Below are positions 8,464 to 19,028 of a DNA stretch of 64,000 nucleotides, in pieces. The stretch covers positions 1 to 64,000 of the forward strand of contig NZ_FOCN01000014.1 in the NCBI RefSeq assembly GCF_900110125.1. The letters run 5' to 3'. The notes beneath the pieces are model-generated. The model was not told the origin of the DNA and did not search any database. It was given only the letters and a program-made list of their open reading frames with translations. Made by a program: the position numbers and the translations under genes. The number at the start of each line of letters is the position of its first letter. Positions within the stretch are counted from its first letter, which is position 1. The DNA comes from Cryobacterium luteum. Lineage in GTDB: Bacteria > Actinomycetota > Actinomycetes > Actinomycetales > Microbacteriaceae.

Positions 8464-9465
8464 ATGAGCCTCGACCCCAGTTACATCACACCCGGCAAAG
8501 ATTTCGACCGCGACACCAATTACATCGAAGACCGCATCACCCAGGACGGCCGGGACGGCTGGCCCGTGGAACCCGGCCGCTACCGTCTGGTCGCCGCCCG
8601 CGCCTGCCCGTGGGCCAACCGCACCACGATCGTGCGCCGCCTGCTCGGCCTCGAGGGCGTCATCTCCCTCGGCCTGCCCGGCCCCACCCACGACAAGAAC
8701 AGCTGGACCTTCGACCTCGACCCGGGTGGCGTGGACCCGGTGCTCGGCATCGAACGCCTACAGCAGGCCTTCTTCGCCCGCTTTCCCGACTATCCGCGGG
8801 GCATCACCGTACCGGCGATCGTCGATGTCACCTCGGGTCAGGTCGTCACCAACAACTACCCGCAGATCACCCTCGACTTCGAAACCGAGTGGATCGCGCA
8901 CCACCGCGCCGGTGCCCCCGACCTCTACCCCCAAGCCCTGCGGGCCGAGATCGGCGAGGTCGCCAACCTCATCTTTCACGACGTCAACAACGGCGTCTAC
9001 AAGTGCGGCTTCGCCGGCAGCCAGAAATCCTACGAGCGGGCCTACGACGCACTCTTCGCCCGGCTGGACTGGCTTGAAGAACGCCTGGCCGGGCAGCGGT
9101 ATCTCGTGGGCGACACGATCACCGAGGCGGACATCCGCTTGTTCACCACCCTTGCCCGCTTCGACGCGGTCTATCACGGGCATTTCAAGTGCAATCGCAA
9201 CAAGCTCAGCGAGATGCCGGTGCTGTGGGCCTACGCGCGCGACCTGTTCCAGACTCCCGGTTTCGGCGACACGATCGATTTCAACCAGATCAAGAAGCAC
9301 TACTACGTGACCCACGTCGACATCAATCCCAGTGGCATCGTGCCGAAGGGTCCGGATGCTGCGGCTTGGCTGGCACCGCATTCTCGCGCCGATCTCGGTG
9401 GCCGTCCGTTCGGCACCGGAACCCCGCCGGAGCCGCCGCTGCCCGCCGAGCGCATCGTGAACTGA
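8464..9465 (+). CDS. Xi-class glutathione S-transferase-like reductase (glutathionyl-hydroquinone reductase family)
   Basis: 333 residues, full length for the xi-class/ECM4-YqjG family. The thioredoxin-like domain carries ARACPWANRT with catalytic C48; TVPAIVD and TNNYPQIT follow, then the all-helical C-terminal domain with GDTITEADIRLF and NQIKKHYYVTH. In organisms with glutathione these enzymes reduce glutathionyl-hydroquinones; most actinobacteria use mycothiol, so the physiological thiol here is probably mycothiol, by inference. Confidence 0.93.
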   Translation: MSLDPSYITPGKDFDRDTNYIEDRITQDGRDGWPVEPGRYRLVAARACPWANRTTIVRRLLGLEGVISLGLPGPTHDKNSWTFDLDPGGVDPVLGIERLQQAFFARFPDYPRGITVPAIVDVTSGQVVTNNYPQITLDFETEWIAHHRAGAPDLYPQALRAEIGEVANLIFHDVNNGVYKCGFAGSQKSYERAYDALFARLDWLEERLAGQRYLVGDTITEADIRLFTTLARFDAVYHGHFKCNRNKLSEMPVLWAYARDLFQTPGFGDTIDFNQIKKHYYVTHVDINPSGIVPKGPDAAAWLAPHSRADLGGRPFGTGTPPEPPLPAERIVN

Positions 9466-9473
9466 CGATCGCG

Positions 9474-10496
9474 CTAGTCGGGCTTTTTGGCGCGGCTGGG
9501 CTGCACCCGCGGCGGCTCCCCCGGCATCTTGGGAAAGTCCGGCGGAAACGGCAGCTCGCCGAGGCCGTCGGCCAGATCGCGTTCCCACCACGAATAGAGG
9601 GTGTCGATCGAGCCGGGCTGCTCGTGCAGGGCAGCCCACGGGTCGCCCTGCTCCCGCAGCCGGGCCGGCACGGTGAGGATTGTGAACGCGCGCGGATCGG
9701 CCTGGGCCAGTTCGCTCCACTCCAGCGGGCAGGACACCGGGGCGTGCGGCAGCGGCCGCGGGCTGTAGGCGCCCGCCATGGTGCGGTCACGGTTGGCCTG
9801 GTTGTAGTCGATGAAAATGCGCTCACCGCGCTCTTCCTTCCACCAGTTCGTGGTGACCTGGGTGGGCATCCGTCGCTCCAGCTCGCGCGCTGCGGCGATG
9901 ACCGCGTGCCGCACGTCGAGAAATTCGCGGATCGGAGTGATCGACGCGAACACGTGCAGCCCGCGGTTGCCGGACGTCTTGACGAACGCGGTCAGACCAG
10001 CCTCGGCCAGCAGATCCCTGAGCTCGAACGCGACCGGAATAGTGTCAGCGAAGTCCGTGCCCGGCTGCGGATCGAGGTCGATGCGCAGCTCGTCGGGATT
10101 GTCGGCGAGTTCGGCGCGAGACGGCCAGGGGTGGAACACGATCGTGTTCATCTGCACCGCCCACACCGCGGCGGCCGGTTCGTCGATCACGAGCTGCGGA
10201 TGCGTGCGCCCGCTCGGGTAGACCACCGGCACGGCCCGCACATAGTCGGGTGCGCCCTTCGGCGGGTTCTTCGAGAAGAACTGCTCGCCGTCGATGCCGC
10301 CACTGAATCGTTGCAGCGACAGCGGACGATCACCGTTGGCGCGCACGAATTGCTCGCCCACGGCGATGATGTACCGGGCGAGATCGAGTTTGGTGATTCC
10401 CGGTTCGGGCCAGAGTACCCGGGCCGGGCTCGACAGGCGCACCGCGCGCGCGCCGTGCGGGCCGTCAACCGTCACAACCTGCGCGTCAGAGCTCAT
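9474..10496 (-). CDS. Stand-alone LigD polymerase-domain protein (NHEJ primase-polymerase)
   Basis: 340 residues starting MSSDAQVVTVDG; the frame is open beyond this but only antisense to the MFS gene. It is a single archaeo-eukaryotic primase/LigD Pol domain: HPQLVIDEP, LRIDLDPQPGTDF with catalytic Asp residues, and TSGNRGLHVF. No phosphoesterase or ligase domain is present. Such proteins (PolDom) add nucleotides or fill gaps during end joining with Ku and LigD. It is distinct from the Pol domain of ligD 7 kb away and divergent from an MFS transporter. Confidence 0.92.
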   Translation of the reverse strand: MSSDAQVVTVDGPHGARAVRLSSPARVLWPEPGITKLDLARYIIAVGEQFVRANGDRPLSLQRFSGGIDGEQFFSKNPPKGAPDYVRAVPVVYPSGRTHPQLVIDEPAAAVWAVQMNTIVFHPWPSRAELADNPDELRIDLDPQPGTDFADTIPVAFELRDLLAEAGLTAFVKTSGNRGLHVFASITPIREFLDVRHAVIAAARELERRMPTQVTTNWWKEERGERIFIDYNQANRDRTMAGAYSPRPLPHAPVSCPLEWSELAQADPRAFTILTVPARLREQGDPWAALHEQPGSIDTLYSWWERDLADGLGELPFPPDFPKMPGEPPRVQPSRAKKPD

Positions 10497-10580
10497 GCGC
10501 ACACTGTAGTCAGATACGTCAGGAGCGGGTGCCCGGCACGCGTACTCTGAACGAGTGCCTCGAGTCGTGACTGCCCTGCA

Positions 10581-11882
10581 ATGACTCCAGCGCACCCGGG
10601 CCGCGGGGCGGCATCCGCTGGTTGGAACGGGCACTCCCACGGCAGCTCCGACTACCGCAAACTGCTCGCGGGACTGTTCTTCGCCGGCATCGCCACCTTC
10701 GCCCAGCTGTACTCGCCCCAGGCGGTGCTCGCCCGGATCGCCGACGATATCGGCGTCAGCGCAGCGGATGCCGCTCTCGTCATCTCGGCGTCGACGCTCG
10801 GCCTGGCCGTCGGCGTGATTCCCTGGTCGCTCGTGGCCGACCGACTCGGCCGGGTGCGGGCCATGTCGATCGCCGTGATCGCGGCAACGGTGTTCGGGCT
10901 GCTCGTGCCCTTCGCTCCCACCTTTTCGCTGCTGCTCACCGGTCGTTTCGTGGAAGGGCTCATGCTCGGCGGCGTACCGGCGATCGCGATCGCGTACCTG
11001 AGCGAGGAAATCGAGCCACGGCACGCCGCCCGCGCGGCCGGCACCTACGTTGCCGGAACCTCGATCGGCGGTCTGCTCGGGCGGCTCGTGGCCGGGCCGA
11101 TCACCGAATTGGCACACTGGCGGGTGGGAGTCTTCGCGGTGGGAGTGCTCTGCGCTGTCGCGGCCGTTCTGTTCATTACGCTGGTTCCTGCACCGCGCGG
11201 CTTCGTGCCCCGACGATTCGTGCCGCGGCGGGCACGCGAGCGTGGCAGCGACCCGGGGCTGGTCGATCTGTTACGCGCCAACCTGTCGTCGCCGCGCCTG
11301 CTCGCCCTTTATGCCCAGGGGTTTCTGCTGATGGGCGGGTTCGTCGCCCTCTACAACTACCTCGGTTTTCGCCTCGCCCACGACCCGTTCAACCTGCCGC
11401 AGGCCCTGATCAGCCTGGTCTTCGTGGCCTACCTGGCCGGCACCTGGTCGTCGGCCCAGGCCGGCATTCTGGCCGCCCGCTTCGGCCGCTGGTGGGTGCT
11501 GATCAGTTCTCTCGCGTGCATGACCGCGGGAGTGCTGCTGACCTTGTCAACCGTGCTGGTACTCGTTCTGCTCGGCGTGCTGCTGGCCACGGCCGGGTTC
11601 TTCGCCGCCCACGCTGTCGCCTCGGGCTGGACCGGGGCCGAAGCCCGGATCGGTCGCGCCCAGGCATCATCGCTCTACAACCTCGCCTACTACGCCGGGT
11701 CGAGCCTGTTCGGGTGGCTCGGCGGCGTGTTCTTCGTGCAGTGGGGGTGGGGCGGAACCGTCGGCATGGTCGCCGGCCTCGCCGTGCTCGCGGCCGTTGT
11801 GACCGTTGCCGCACTTCGTCCTCCGCAGAATCCGGCCCACACCACCGGGTTCGCAGGTAGCCGATCTAACATCGGACCATGA
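10581..11882 (+). CDS. MFS transporter (YnfM/arabinose-efflux type)
   Basis: 433 residues with about twelve hydrophobic helices. The loop between helices 2 and 3 has ADRLGRVRAM, a typical MFS motif A. A charged cytoplasmic loop with repeated FVPRRFVPRR lies in the middle (about residues 205-228). Best fit is the proton-driven drug/sugar efflux group; substrate unknown. It shares an 84-bp divergent region with the Pol-like gene and overlaps the next gene by ATGA, so it is co-translated with the DUF427 protein. Confidence 0.9.
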   Translation: MTPAHPGRGAASAGWNGHSHGSSDYRKLLAGLFFAGIATFAQLYSPQAVLARIADDIGVSAADAALVISASTLGLAVGVIPWSLVADRLGRVRAMSIAVIAATVFGLLVPFAPTFSLLLTGRFVEGLMLGGVPAIAIAYLSEEIEPRHAARAAGTYVAGTSIGGLLGRLVAGPITELAHWRVGVFAVGVLCAVAAVLFITLVPAPRGFVPRRFVPRRARERGSDPGLVDLLRANLSSPRLLALYAQGFLLMGGFVALYNYLGFRLAHDPFNLPQALISLVFVAYLAGTWSSAQAGILAARFGRWWVLISSLACMTAGVLLTLSTVLVLVLLGVLLATAGFFAAHAVASGWTGAEARIGRAQASSLYNLAYYAGSSLFGWLGGVFFVQWGWGGTVGMVAGLAVLAAVVTVAALRPPQNPAHTTGFAGSRSNIGP

Positions 11883-12367
11883 CTGAGCGAGTACAACCCG
11901 ACCCCGTGCACCCCGGCCAGGAATCCGTCTGGGATTACCCACGCCCACCCCGCGTCGAGCACACCGGGGAACACGTCACCATCGAACTCGAGGGAGTGAC
12001 CATCGTCGACACGACCGACGTCGTGCGGGTGCTCGAGACCAGCCATCCGCCGGTCTACTACCTGCCACGAAGCGCCTTCGCTCCGGGGGTGCTGCAGGCC
12101 GCACCCGGCCAGAGCTACTGCGAATACAAGGGCGTCGCCGGTTACGCGTCAATCGGCGCGCGCATCCGCTCAGCGTGGTTCTACCCCACTCCGACGCCGG
12201 GATATGAATCCCTGGCCGAGCGGGTCGCGATTTATCCGGGAGCGATGGACCGGTGCACCGTCGACGGTGAAACCGTGCGCGCGCAGGAAGGCGACTATTA
12301 CGGCGGCTGGATCACCGCGAAAATCGTCGGACCGTTCAAAGGGTCAGCGGGCACTATGGGGTGGTAG
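11879..12367 (+). CDS. DUF427 domain protein
   Basis: 162 residues. DUF427 hallmarks: an early WDYPRPPRVE, VTIVDTTDVVRVLETSHPPVYYLP, SYCEYKGVAGY and a terminal DYYGGWITAKIVGPFKG. The domain is a compact beta fold common in Actinobacteria and without an established activity. It overlaps the MFS gene stop by 4 bp. Confidence 0.93.
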   Translation: MTERVQPDPVHPGQESVWDYPRPPRVEHTGEHVTIELEGVTIVDTTDVVRVLETSHPPVYYLPRSAFAPGVLQAAPGQSYCEYKGVAGYASIGARIRSAWFYPTPTPGYESLAERVAIYPGAMDRCTVDGETVRAQEGDYYGGWITAKIVGPFKGSAGTMGW

Positions 12368-12448
12368 CGATTCTCGACGAAATTGTTGCACGGACTTGTC
12401 CGGGTGCGGGTACCCTCAGACCAGCCAGGCCTAACTGAAGGAGCTGCC

Positions 12449-12766
12449 GTGAACCGCGACGAGAGTGACGATCAGATTCTCAGGCAGTGGACACGCCGCC
12501 TCAGTCAGGCCCTTCAGATTCTGGACCTGGAGGTAGACAACAACCTCGTGCTCAACGTCGCCGACGAAGCCGCCCATGCGGTCAGTCCGATGGCCGCACC
12601 CATCACCACCTTCGTCGTCGGCTACGCCGCTGGCTTTGCCGCTGCTCAGTTAGCGCTCGCGTCGCAGACGGCCATCGTTCGGGCAGCGGATGTCGTGATC
12701 GCCGTCTGCCGGCAGCCCGCGACCGAGAGTCCCGACGAGGGCGGCTGGGTCAACACCGCCCAGTAG
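12449..12766 (+). CDS. DUF6457 protein, probably molybdenum-cofactor associated
   Basis: 105 residues from a GTG preceded by GAAGGAG (12438-12444). The sequence DILRQWTRRLSQALQILDLEVD-like start, the ADEAAHAVSPMAAPITTFVVGYAAG centre and helical C-terminus match the small domain often fused to or beside MobA/FdhD molybdopterin genes. Its convergent neighbour is a molybdenum oxidoreductase of the FdhF/YdeP family, which supports a role in cofactor supply or enzyme maturation (inference). Confidence 0.8.
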   Translation: MNRDESDDQILRQWTRRLSQALQILDLEVDNNLVLNVADEAAHAVSPMAAPITTFVVGYAAGFAAAQLALASQTAIVRAADVVIAVCRQPATESPDEGGWVNTAQ

Positions 12767-12791
12767 CCCAACGGCGCATTGTCTCAGCCGA

Positions 12792-15086
12792 TCAGGCAGC
12801 CGCACGCTCCAATCGAATGATGACGGCCTTCGATACCGGCGTGTTACTGCCGTCCGCGACGCTGTCGAGCGGCACGAGCACGTTCGCCTCCGGATAGTAC
12901 GCGGCGGCGCAGCCGCGCGGCGTCGGATAGGCCACCAGCCGATAGCCCCGCAAGACCCGGTCGACGTTGTCGCTGAACTCGCTGTGCACATCGACCAGAT
13001 CCCCGTCGGAAAACCCGAGGGCGATGAGGTCCTTCTTGTTGATGAAGACCACGTGCCGGCCCTTCTTGATCCCACGGTAGCGGTCGTCGAGCCCGTAGAT
13101 GGTGGTGTTGAACTGATCGTGGCTGCGCAGGGTTTGCAGCACCAGTCGCCCGGGCGGTACCTCGAGGTGCTCGAGCGTATTCGTGGTCAGCATGGCTTTG
13201 CCGGTGGGGGTGTTGAAGGTGCGGGAGTCGCGTGGGCCATTCGGCAGCACGAACCCGCCCTCCTGGCGGATGCGTTCGTTGTAGTTCTCGCAGCCGCCGA
13301 CCACATTGGCGATGTGATCGCGGATGCGGTCGTAGTCGGCTTCGAAACCGGCCCAGTCGACAGCAACCTTGTTCTTCAGCACGGCCTGGGCCAGCCGGGC
13401 GATGATCGCGACCTCGGAGAGCAGATTCGGTGACACCGGCTTGAGCTTGCCCCACGACGGGTGCACCGCGCAGACGGAATCCTCCACCGAGACGAACTGC
13501 TCCCCGCTGGCCTGGTGGTCGATTTCGGTGCGCCCCAGGGTCGGCAGGATGAGGGCTTCTGCGCCGGTCACGGCATGCGAACGATTGAGCTTGGTCGAGA
13601 TCTGCACACTCATCTCGGTGCGCGTCATGGCGGCCTCGGCAATGCCGGTGTCACTCATGGCGGCGACGAAGTTGCCGCCGAGCCCGAGCCACACCTTCAT
13701 CGACCCGTCGCGCATGGCGCGCACCCCGTCGACGGAATCGACGCCGTGCTCGCGGGGCGGGTCGAAGCCGAACTCGGCCTGCAGGGCGTCGAGGAAGGCC
13801 GGCGGCATCTGTTCCCAGATGCCCATGGTGCGGTCGCCCTGCACGTTGCTGTGGCCGCGGATCGGGGACGCCCCGGCACCGGGCTTGCCGATGTTGCCGC
13901 GCAACAGCAGCAGGTTGATGATTTCCTTGATGGTCTCGACTCCCTTCTTCTGCTGCGTCAGCCCCATCGCCCAGGTGATGATCACGCGATCGGCGTTGAT
14001 GTATCGCTGCGCAAGTTCGTCGATCTGAGCCGCGCGCAGTCCCGTCGCGGCCAGCACCATCCGCTCGTCGAGGGCGGCCAGATGCTGCCGCAACTCGGGC
14101 AGCCCCTGGCAGTGTTCGTCGAGAAAGGACTGGTCGAGCACGGTTCCCGGCGCGGCAGCCTCGGCGTCAAGCACCCGTTTGGAGACGGCCTGCAGCAGGG
14201 CCATGTCGCCGCCGATGCGAATCTGCAGAAACTGGTCGGCAATGTCGGTGCCGTGGCCGATGATTCCGCGCACCCGCTGCGGGTTCTTATAGCGGCGCAG
14301 GCCCGCCTCCGGCAGCGGATTGACGGCGACGATCCGGGCGCCGGCGTCCTTGGCTTCTTCAAGCGCGGTAAGCATGCGCGGGTGATTGGTGCCAGGGTTT
14401 TGCCCCATGATGATGATCAGGTCGGCCTTCGCGAAGTCGTCGTAGCTGACCGTGCTCTTGCCGATGCCCACGGTCTGGCCCATGGCCCAGCCGGTGGATT
14501 CGTGACACATATTAGAACAGTCCGGCAGGTTGTTGGTGCCGTAGGCCCGCACGAACAGTTGGTAGGCGAAGGCGGCCTCGTTGGAGGCGCGACCGCTGGT
14601 GTAGAAGGCGGCCTGGTCGGGCGAGTCGAGCCCGTTGAGCTGGGCGGCGATCACGCGAAAGGCCTCTGGCCAGCTGACCGGCTGGTAGTGCTCGCTGCCG
14701 GCCGGCTTGTAGACAGGTTCGACCAGCCGGCCCTGCATACCGAGCCAGTATTCGCTCTTCTCCCGCAGGTCGGCAAGCGAATGCTCGGCCCAGAAACTGG
14801 TCGGGATGGTGATCGGGGTCGCCTCCCAGGTGACGGCCTTGGCGCCGTTCTCACAGAATTCGAAGGCTTTGCGCGTGCCCGGGTCGGGCCAGGCGCAGCT
14901 CATGCAGTCGAAACCGTCTTTCTGGTTCATCGACAGCAGGGCGCGCATCCCCCGCAGGGCACCCATCTGGGTGAGCGCCGGGTCCATGGAGTGCAGCACC
15001 CCGGGCACGCCGGCGGCCCAGGCCTTGGAATGAGTGACCTCGATGTCATCATCGGTGACGTCTTTGATCGGGGGTTCACTACTCAT
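12792..15086 (-). CDS. FdhF/YdeP-family molybdopterin oxidoreductase
   Basis: 764 residues from MSSEPPIKDV; upstream in-frame codons run into the intergenic region. The family is formate-dehydrogenase-alpha-like and binds bis-MGD molybdenum: N-terminal GFDCMSCAWPDP, YTSGRASNEAAF, CSNMCHESTGWAMG, IIIMGQNPGTNHPR, and a C-terminal molybdopterin-binding domain (RSHDQFNTTIYGLDDRYRG). It lacks the N-terminal four-Cys [4Fe-4S] signature of classical formate dehydrogenases beyond the CMSC pair. Physiological substrate unknown; E. coli YdeP is linked to acid resistance. It is divergent from a small Cys protein with a CsoR/CstR-type operator between. Confidence 0.93.
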   Translation of the reverse strand: MSSEPPIKDVTDDDIEVTHSKAWAAGVPGVLHSMDPALTQMGALRGMRALLSMNQKDGFDCMSCAWPDPGTRKAFEFCENGAKAVTWEATPITIPTSFWAEHSLADLREKSEYWLGMQGRLVEPVYKPAGSEHYQPVSWPEAFRVIAAQLNGLDSPDQAAFYTSGRASNEAAFAYQLFVRAYGTNNLPDCSNMCHESTGWAMGQTVGIGKSTVSYDDFAKADLIIIMGQNPGTNHPRMLTALEEAKDAGARIVAVNPLPEAGLRRYKNPQRVRGIIGHGTDIADQFLQIRIGGDMALLQAVSKRVLDAEAAAPGTVLDQSFLDEHCQGLPELRQHLAALDERMVLAATGLRAAQIDELAQRYINADRVIITWAMGLTQQKKGVETIKEIINLLLLRGNIGKPGAGASPIRGHSNVQGDRTMGIWEQMPPAFLDALQAEFGFDPPREHGVDSVDGVRAMRDGSMKVWLGLGGNFVAAMSDTGIAEAAMTRTEMSVQISTKLNRSHAVTGAEALILPTLGRTEIDHQASGEQFVSVEDSVCAVHPSWGKLKPVSPNLLSEVAIIARLAQAVLKNKVAVDWAGFEADYDRIRDHIANVVGGCENYNERIRQEGGFVLPNGPRDSRTFNTPTGKAMLTTNTLEHLEVPPGRLVLQTLRSHDQFNTTIYGLDDRYRGIKKGRHVVFINKKDLIALGFSDGDLVDVHSEFSDNVDRVLRGYRLVAYPTPRGCAAAYYPEANVLVPLDSVADGSNTPVSKAVIIRLERAAA

Positions 15087-15180
15087 TCTGATCTCCGTTG
15101 CTCTGGTGCCGGCCGCGCGCTCGTCGCTGGCACGATACACCGACTGGAGCGGGAGCATCCGGTGCGACAGGAATCTCTTT

Positions 15181-15198
15181 TATACCCCCATGGGTATA
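15181..15198. promoter_or_regulatory. CsoR/CstR-type operator between fdhF-like gene and small Cys protein
   Basis: Perfect inverted repeat TATACCC-CCAT-GGGTATA (7-bp arms, 4-bp spacer). ATACCC-N4-GGGTAT is the class of site bound by CsoR/CstR/RcnR four-helix repressors that sense copper, persulfide or nickel. The right arm runs into TATAGT (15195-15200), which could be the -10 box of the + strand gene, and the left arm reads TATAAA on the - strand, so a bound repressor could block both divergent promoters. No csoR-like gene is in the window. Confidence 0.7.
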
Positions 15199-15233
15199 GT
15201 CTGGGGACTCCTCCCCAACGAAAGGCACCCAAA

Positions 15234-15398
15234 ATGTGCAGAGCCATCACCTGCAAGACCTGTCAGAAGACCACCTGGGCCGGGTGCGGCCAGCACGTCG
15301 ACCAGGTCATGAAGGGCGTGCCGCGCAACCAGCGTTGTGAGGGTCACGTAAAGGAGAAATCCACCGGCGGATTCTTCGCCCGCCTGCTCGGTCGGTAG
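15234..15398 (+). CDS. Small Cys-rich protein, 54 aa (putative zinc/persulfide-related)
   Basis: The ATG follows GAAAGG. MCRAITCKTCQKTTWAGCGQ starts a protein with five Cys in the first 35 residues (C2, C7, C10, C18, C35) and a CEGH near the end, a compact metal-binding pattern. Very similar short proteins (MCRAxTCKTC-x-KTTWAGCG) are widespread in Actinobacteria but uncharacterised. It lies 35 bp after a CsoR/CstR-type operator, suggesting control by copper or reactive sulfur. Its frame belongs to a very long ORF antisense to the fdhF-like gene, but only this segment is credible. Confidence 0.75.
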   Translation: MCRAITCKTCQKTTWAGCGQHVDQVMKGVPRNQRCEGHVKEKSTGGFFARLLGR

Positions 15399-15527
15399 GG
15401 CAGGCCGGCCTCATCCGGTCATCTGTGCACGCAACACGCCGTCTACCCCGATAAGAGCGTCGGTACACTGAACACAGTCAGGAGCCGGCCGCATTCGACG
15501 TTCGCCTGACTTTGGTTGGGGGCGCGG

Positions 15528-16237
15528 ATGAGCAGCAGGGCACGCACGACAGCGCGGAGGCCACTGCTCTCCAACTTCGTCTGCAAAACGGTCATGGCCC
15601 TCACCGGCCTGATCTTCTCGGCGTTCGTGCTCGTGCACATGGTCGGCAACCTCAAGGTGTACCTGGGCGGCGAACATTTCAACGATTACGCTCACTGGCT
15701 GCGGGAGGCGTTCGAACCGGTACTCCCTTACGAGGGATTGCTCTGGGTACTGCGCCTCGCCCTGCTCGCCAGCCTCGCCGGGCACGTCGCCTGCGCGGCG
15801 CTGCTCTGGCGTCGCGCCCGTGTCGCCCGCGGCCCGGTACGCCGACGACACGCGGGGTGGCGTTCTTTCACAGCACGCACCATGCCGGTGACCGGCCTCG
15901 TGCTGCTGTTCTTCGTGATCTTTCACGTGCTCGACCTGACCACCGGCACCGCGCCAGCCGCGAGCGGGGGGTTCGAAGCGGCGACCGTGAACACGAGTCA
16001 CGCCTACGAAAATCTCGTGGCCAGCTTTCAACGCCCGCTGGCCGGTCTGTTCTACGCTCTCGCCATGATCGTGCTCGGCCTGCACGTGGCCCACGGCCTC
16101 TGGGCCGCAGCCAATGACCTCGGCGCGACCGGCCGGCGATTTCGCCAGGTGGCCGTCGTCGTCTCTGGCGTCGTGGCCCTGGTGATCATGCTCGGCAATA
16201 TTTCGATCCCCATTTTCGTGCTGATCGGAGTACTGAA

Positions 16238-16241
<4 letters not shown>
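15528..16241 (+). CDS. sdhC: Succinate dehydrogenase cytochrome b subunit (SdhC, b558 type)
   Basis: 237 residues, five transmembrane helices, membrane anchor of complex II of the single-subunit cytochrome b558 kind (as in Bacillus and many Actinobacteria), so no sdhD is expected. KTVMALTGLIFSAFVLVHMVGNL, LRLALLASLAGHVACA, FHVLDL and LGLHVAHGLW carry candidate heme-ligand His residues. ATG at 15528 preferred over TTG four codons upstream. Overlaps sdhA by ATGA; operon order is C-A-B. Confidence 0.93.
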
Positions 16242-18273
<2,032 letters not shown>

Positions 18274-18277
<4 letters not shown>

Positions 18278-19023
18278 AGCTCACCCTGAAAATTTGGCGC
18301 CAGGATTCGGCGCAGGCGGCCGGCCGGTTCGAAAGCTACTCGCTCGACGGTGCGGGCGAGGAGTTCACCCTGCTCGAAGCCCTCGACAAACTCAACGACA
18401 CGCTCGTCGAGACCGGCCAGGTGCCGGTCTCGTTCGACTCCGACTGCCGCGAGGGAATCTGCGGCTCCTGCGGCGTGACCGTCGACGGCGTTCCGCACGG
18501 ACCGATCGCGAATACCCCGTCGTGCCGGCAGCACCTGCGCAGCTTCACCGACGGCAGCACCGTCACGCTCGAGCCCTTTCGCTCCGGCGCTTTTCCCGTG
18601 GTGCGGGACCTCGCCGTCGACCGATCCGGACTCGACCGCATCATCGAGGGCGGCGGGTACGTCTCGATCGACGCCGGCACGGCAACGGATGCCGACGCCC
18701 ACCAGGTCAGCCACGAAACGGCAGAAGCCGCCCTCGATTTCGCGGCCTGCATCGGCTGCGGGGCCTGCGTCGCCGCCTGCCCGAACGGCTCGGCGAGCCT
18801 GTTCACGGGCGCCAAGCTCATGCACCTCACCCTGCTGCCGACGACCCGTCAGGAGCGAGGCCAGCGCGCCGTCGGCATGACCGAGGCGATGGATGAAGAG
18901 TTCGGACCCTGCTCGGTCATCGGGGAATGCGTGGAGGTCTGCCCGGCCGGCATCCCGTTGACGGCGATCGCCGGCCTCAACCGCGAAAAGCTACGCTCGG
19001 TGCTGCGCGGCAAGGCGTCGTAA
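18274..19023 (+). CDS. sdhB: Succinate dehydrogenase/fumarate reductase iron-sulfur subunit
   Basis: 249 residues from GTG overlapping the sdhA stop (GTGA). N-terminal [2Fe-2S] domain with DCREGICGSCG and downstream C (PSCRQH); C-terminal clusters with CIGCGACVAACP and, later, PCSVIGECVEVCPAGIP. This cysteine set is that of b558-type complex II. Electron conduit from SdhA to quinone at SdhC. Ends 5 bp before the convergent dicarboxylate transporter. Confidence 0.95.
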
Positions 19024-19028
19024 ACGTT

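Noticed and set aside
7966-8691. N-terminal extension of the VOC gene
   Set aside because: It crosses a good ribosome site and runs antisense to two other genes.
10497-11117. N-terminal extension of the LigD-Pol-like gene
   Set aside because: The extra codons are antisense to the MFS gene; family members start at MSSDAQ-like position.
13461-15233. Long + strand frame antisense to the fdhF-like gene
   Set aside because: Only the last 54 codons (15234-15398) have their own ribosome site and protein-like sequence; the rest mirrors the molybdoenzyme.
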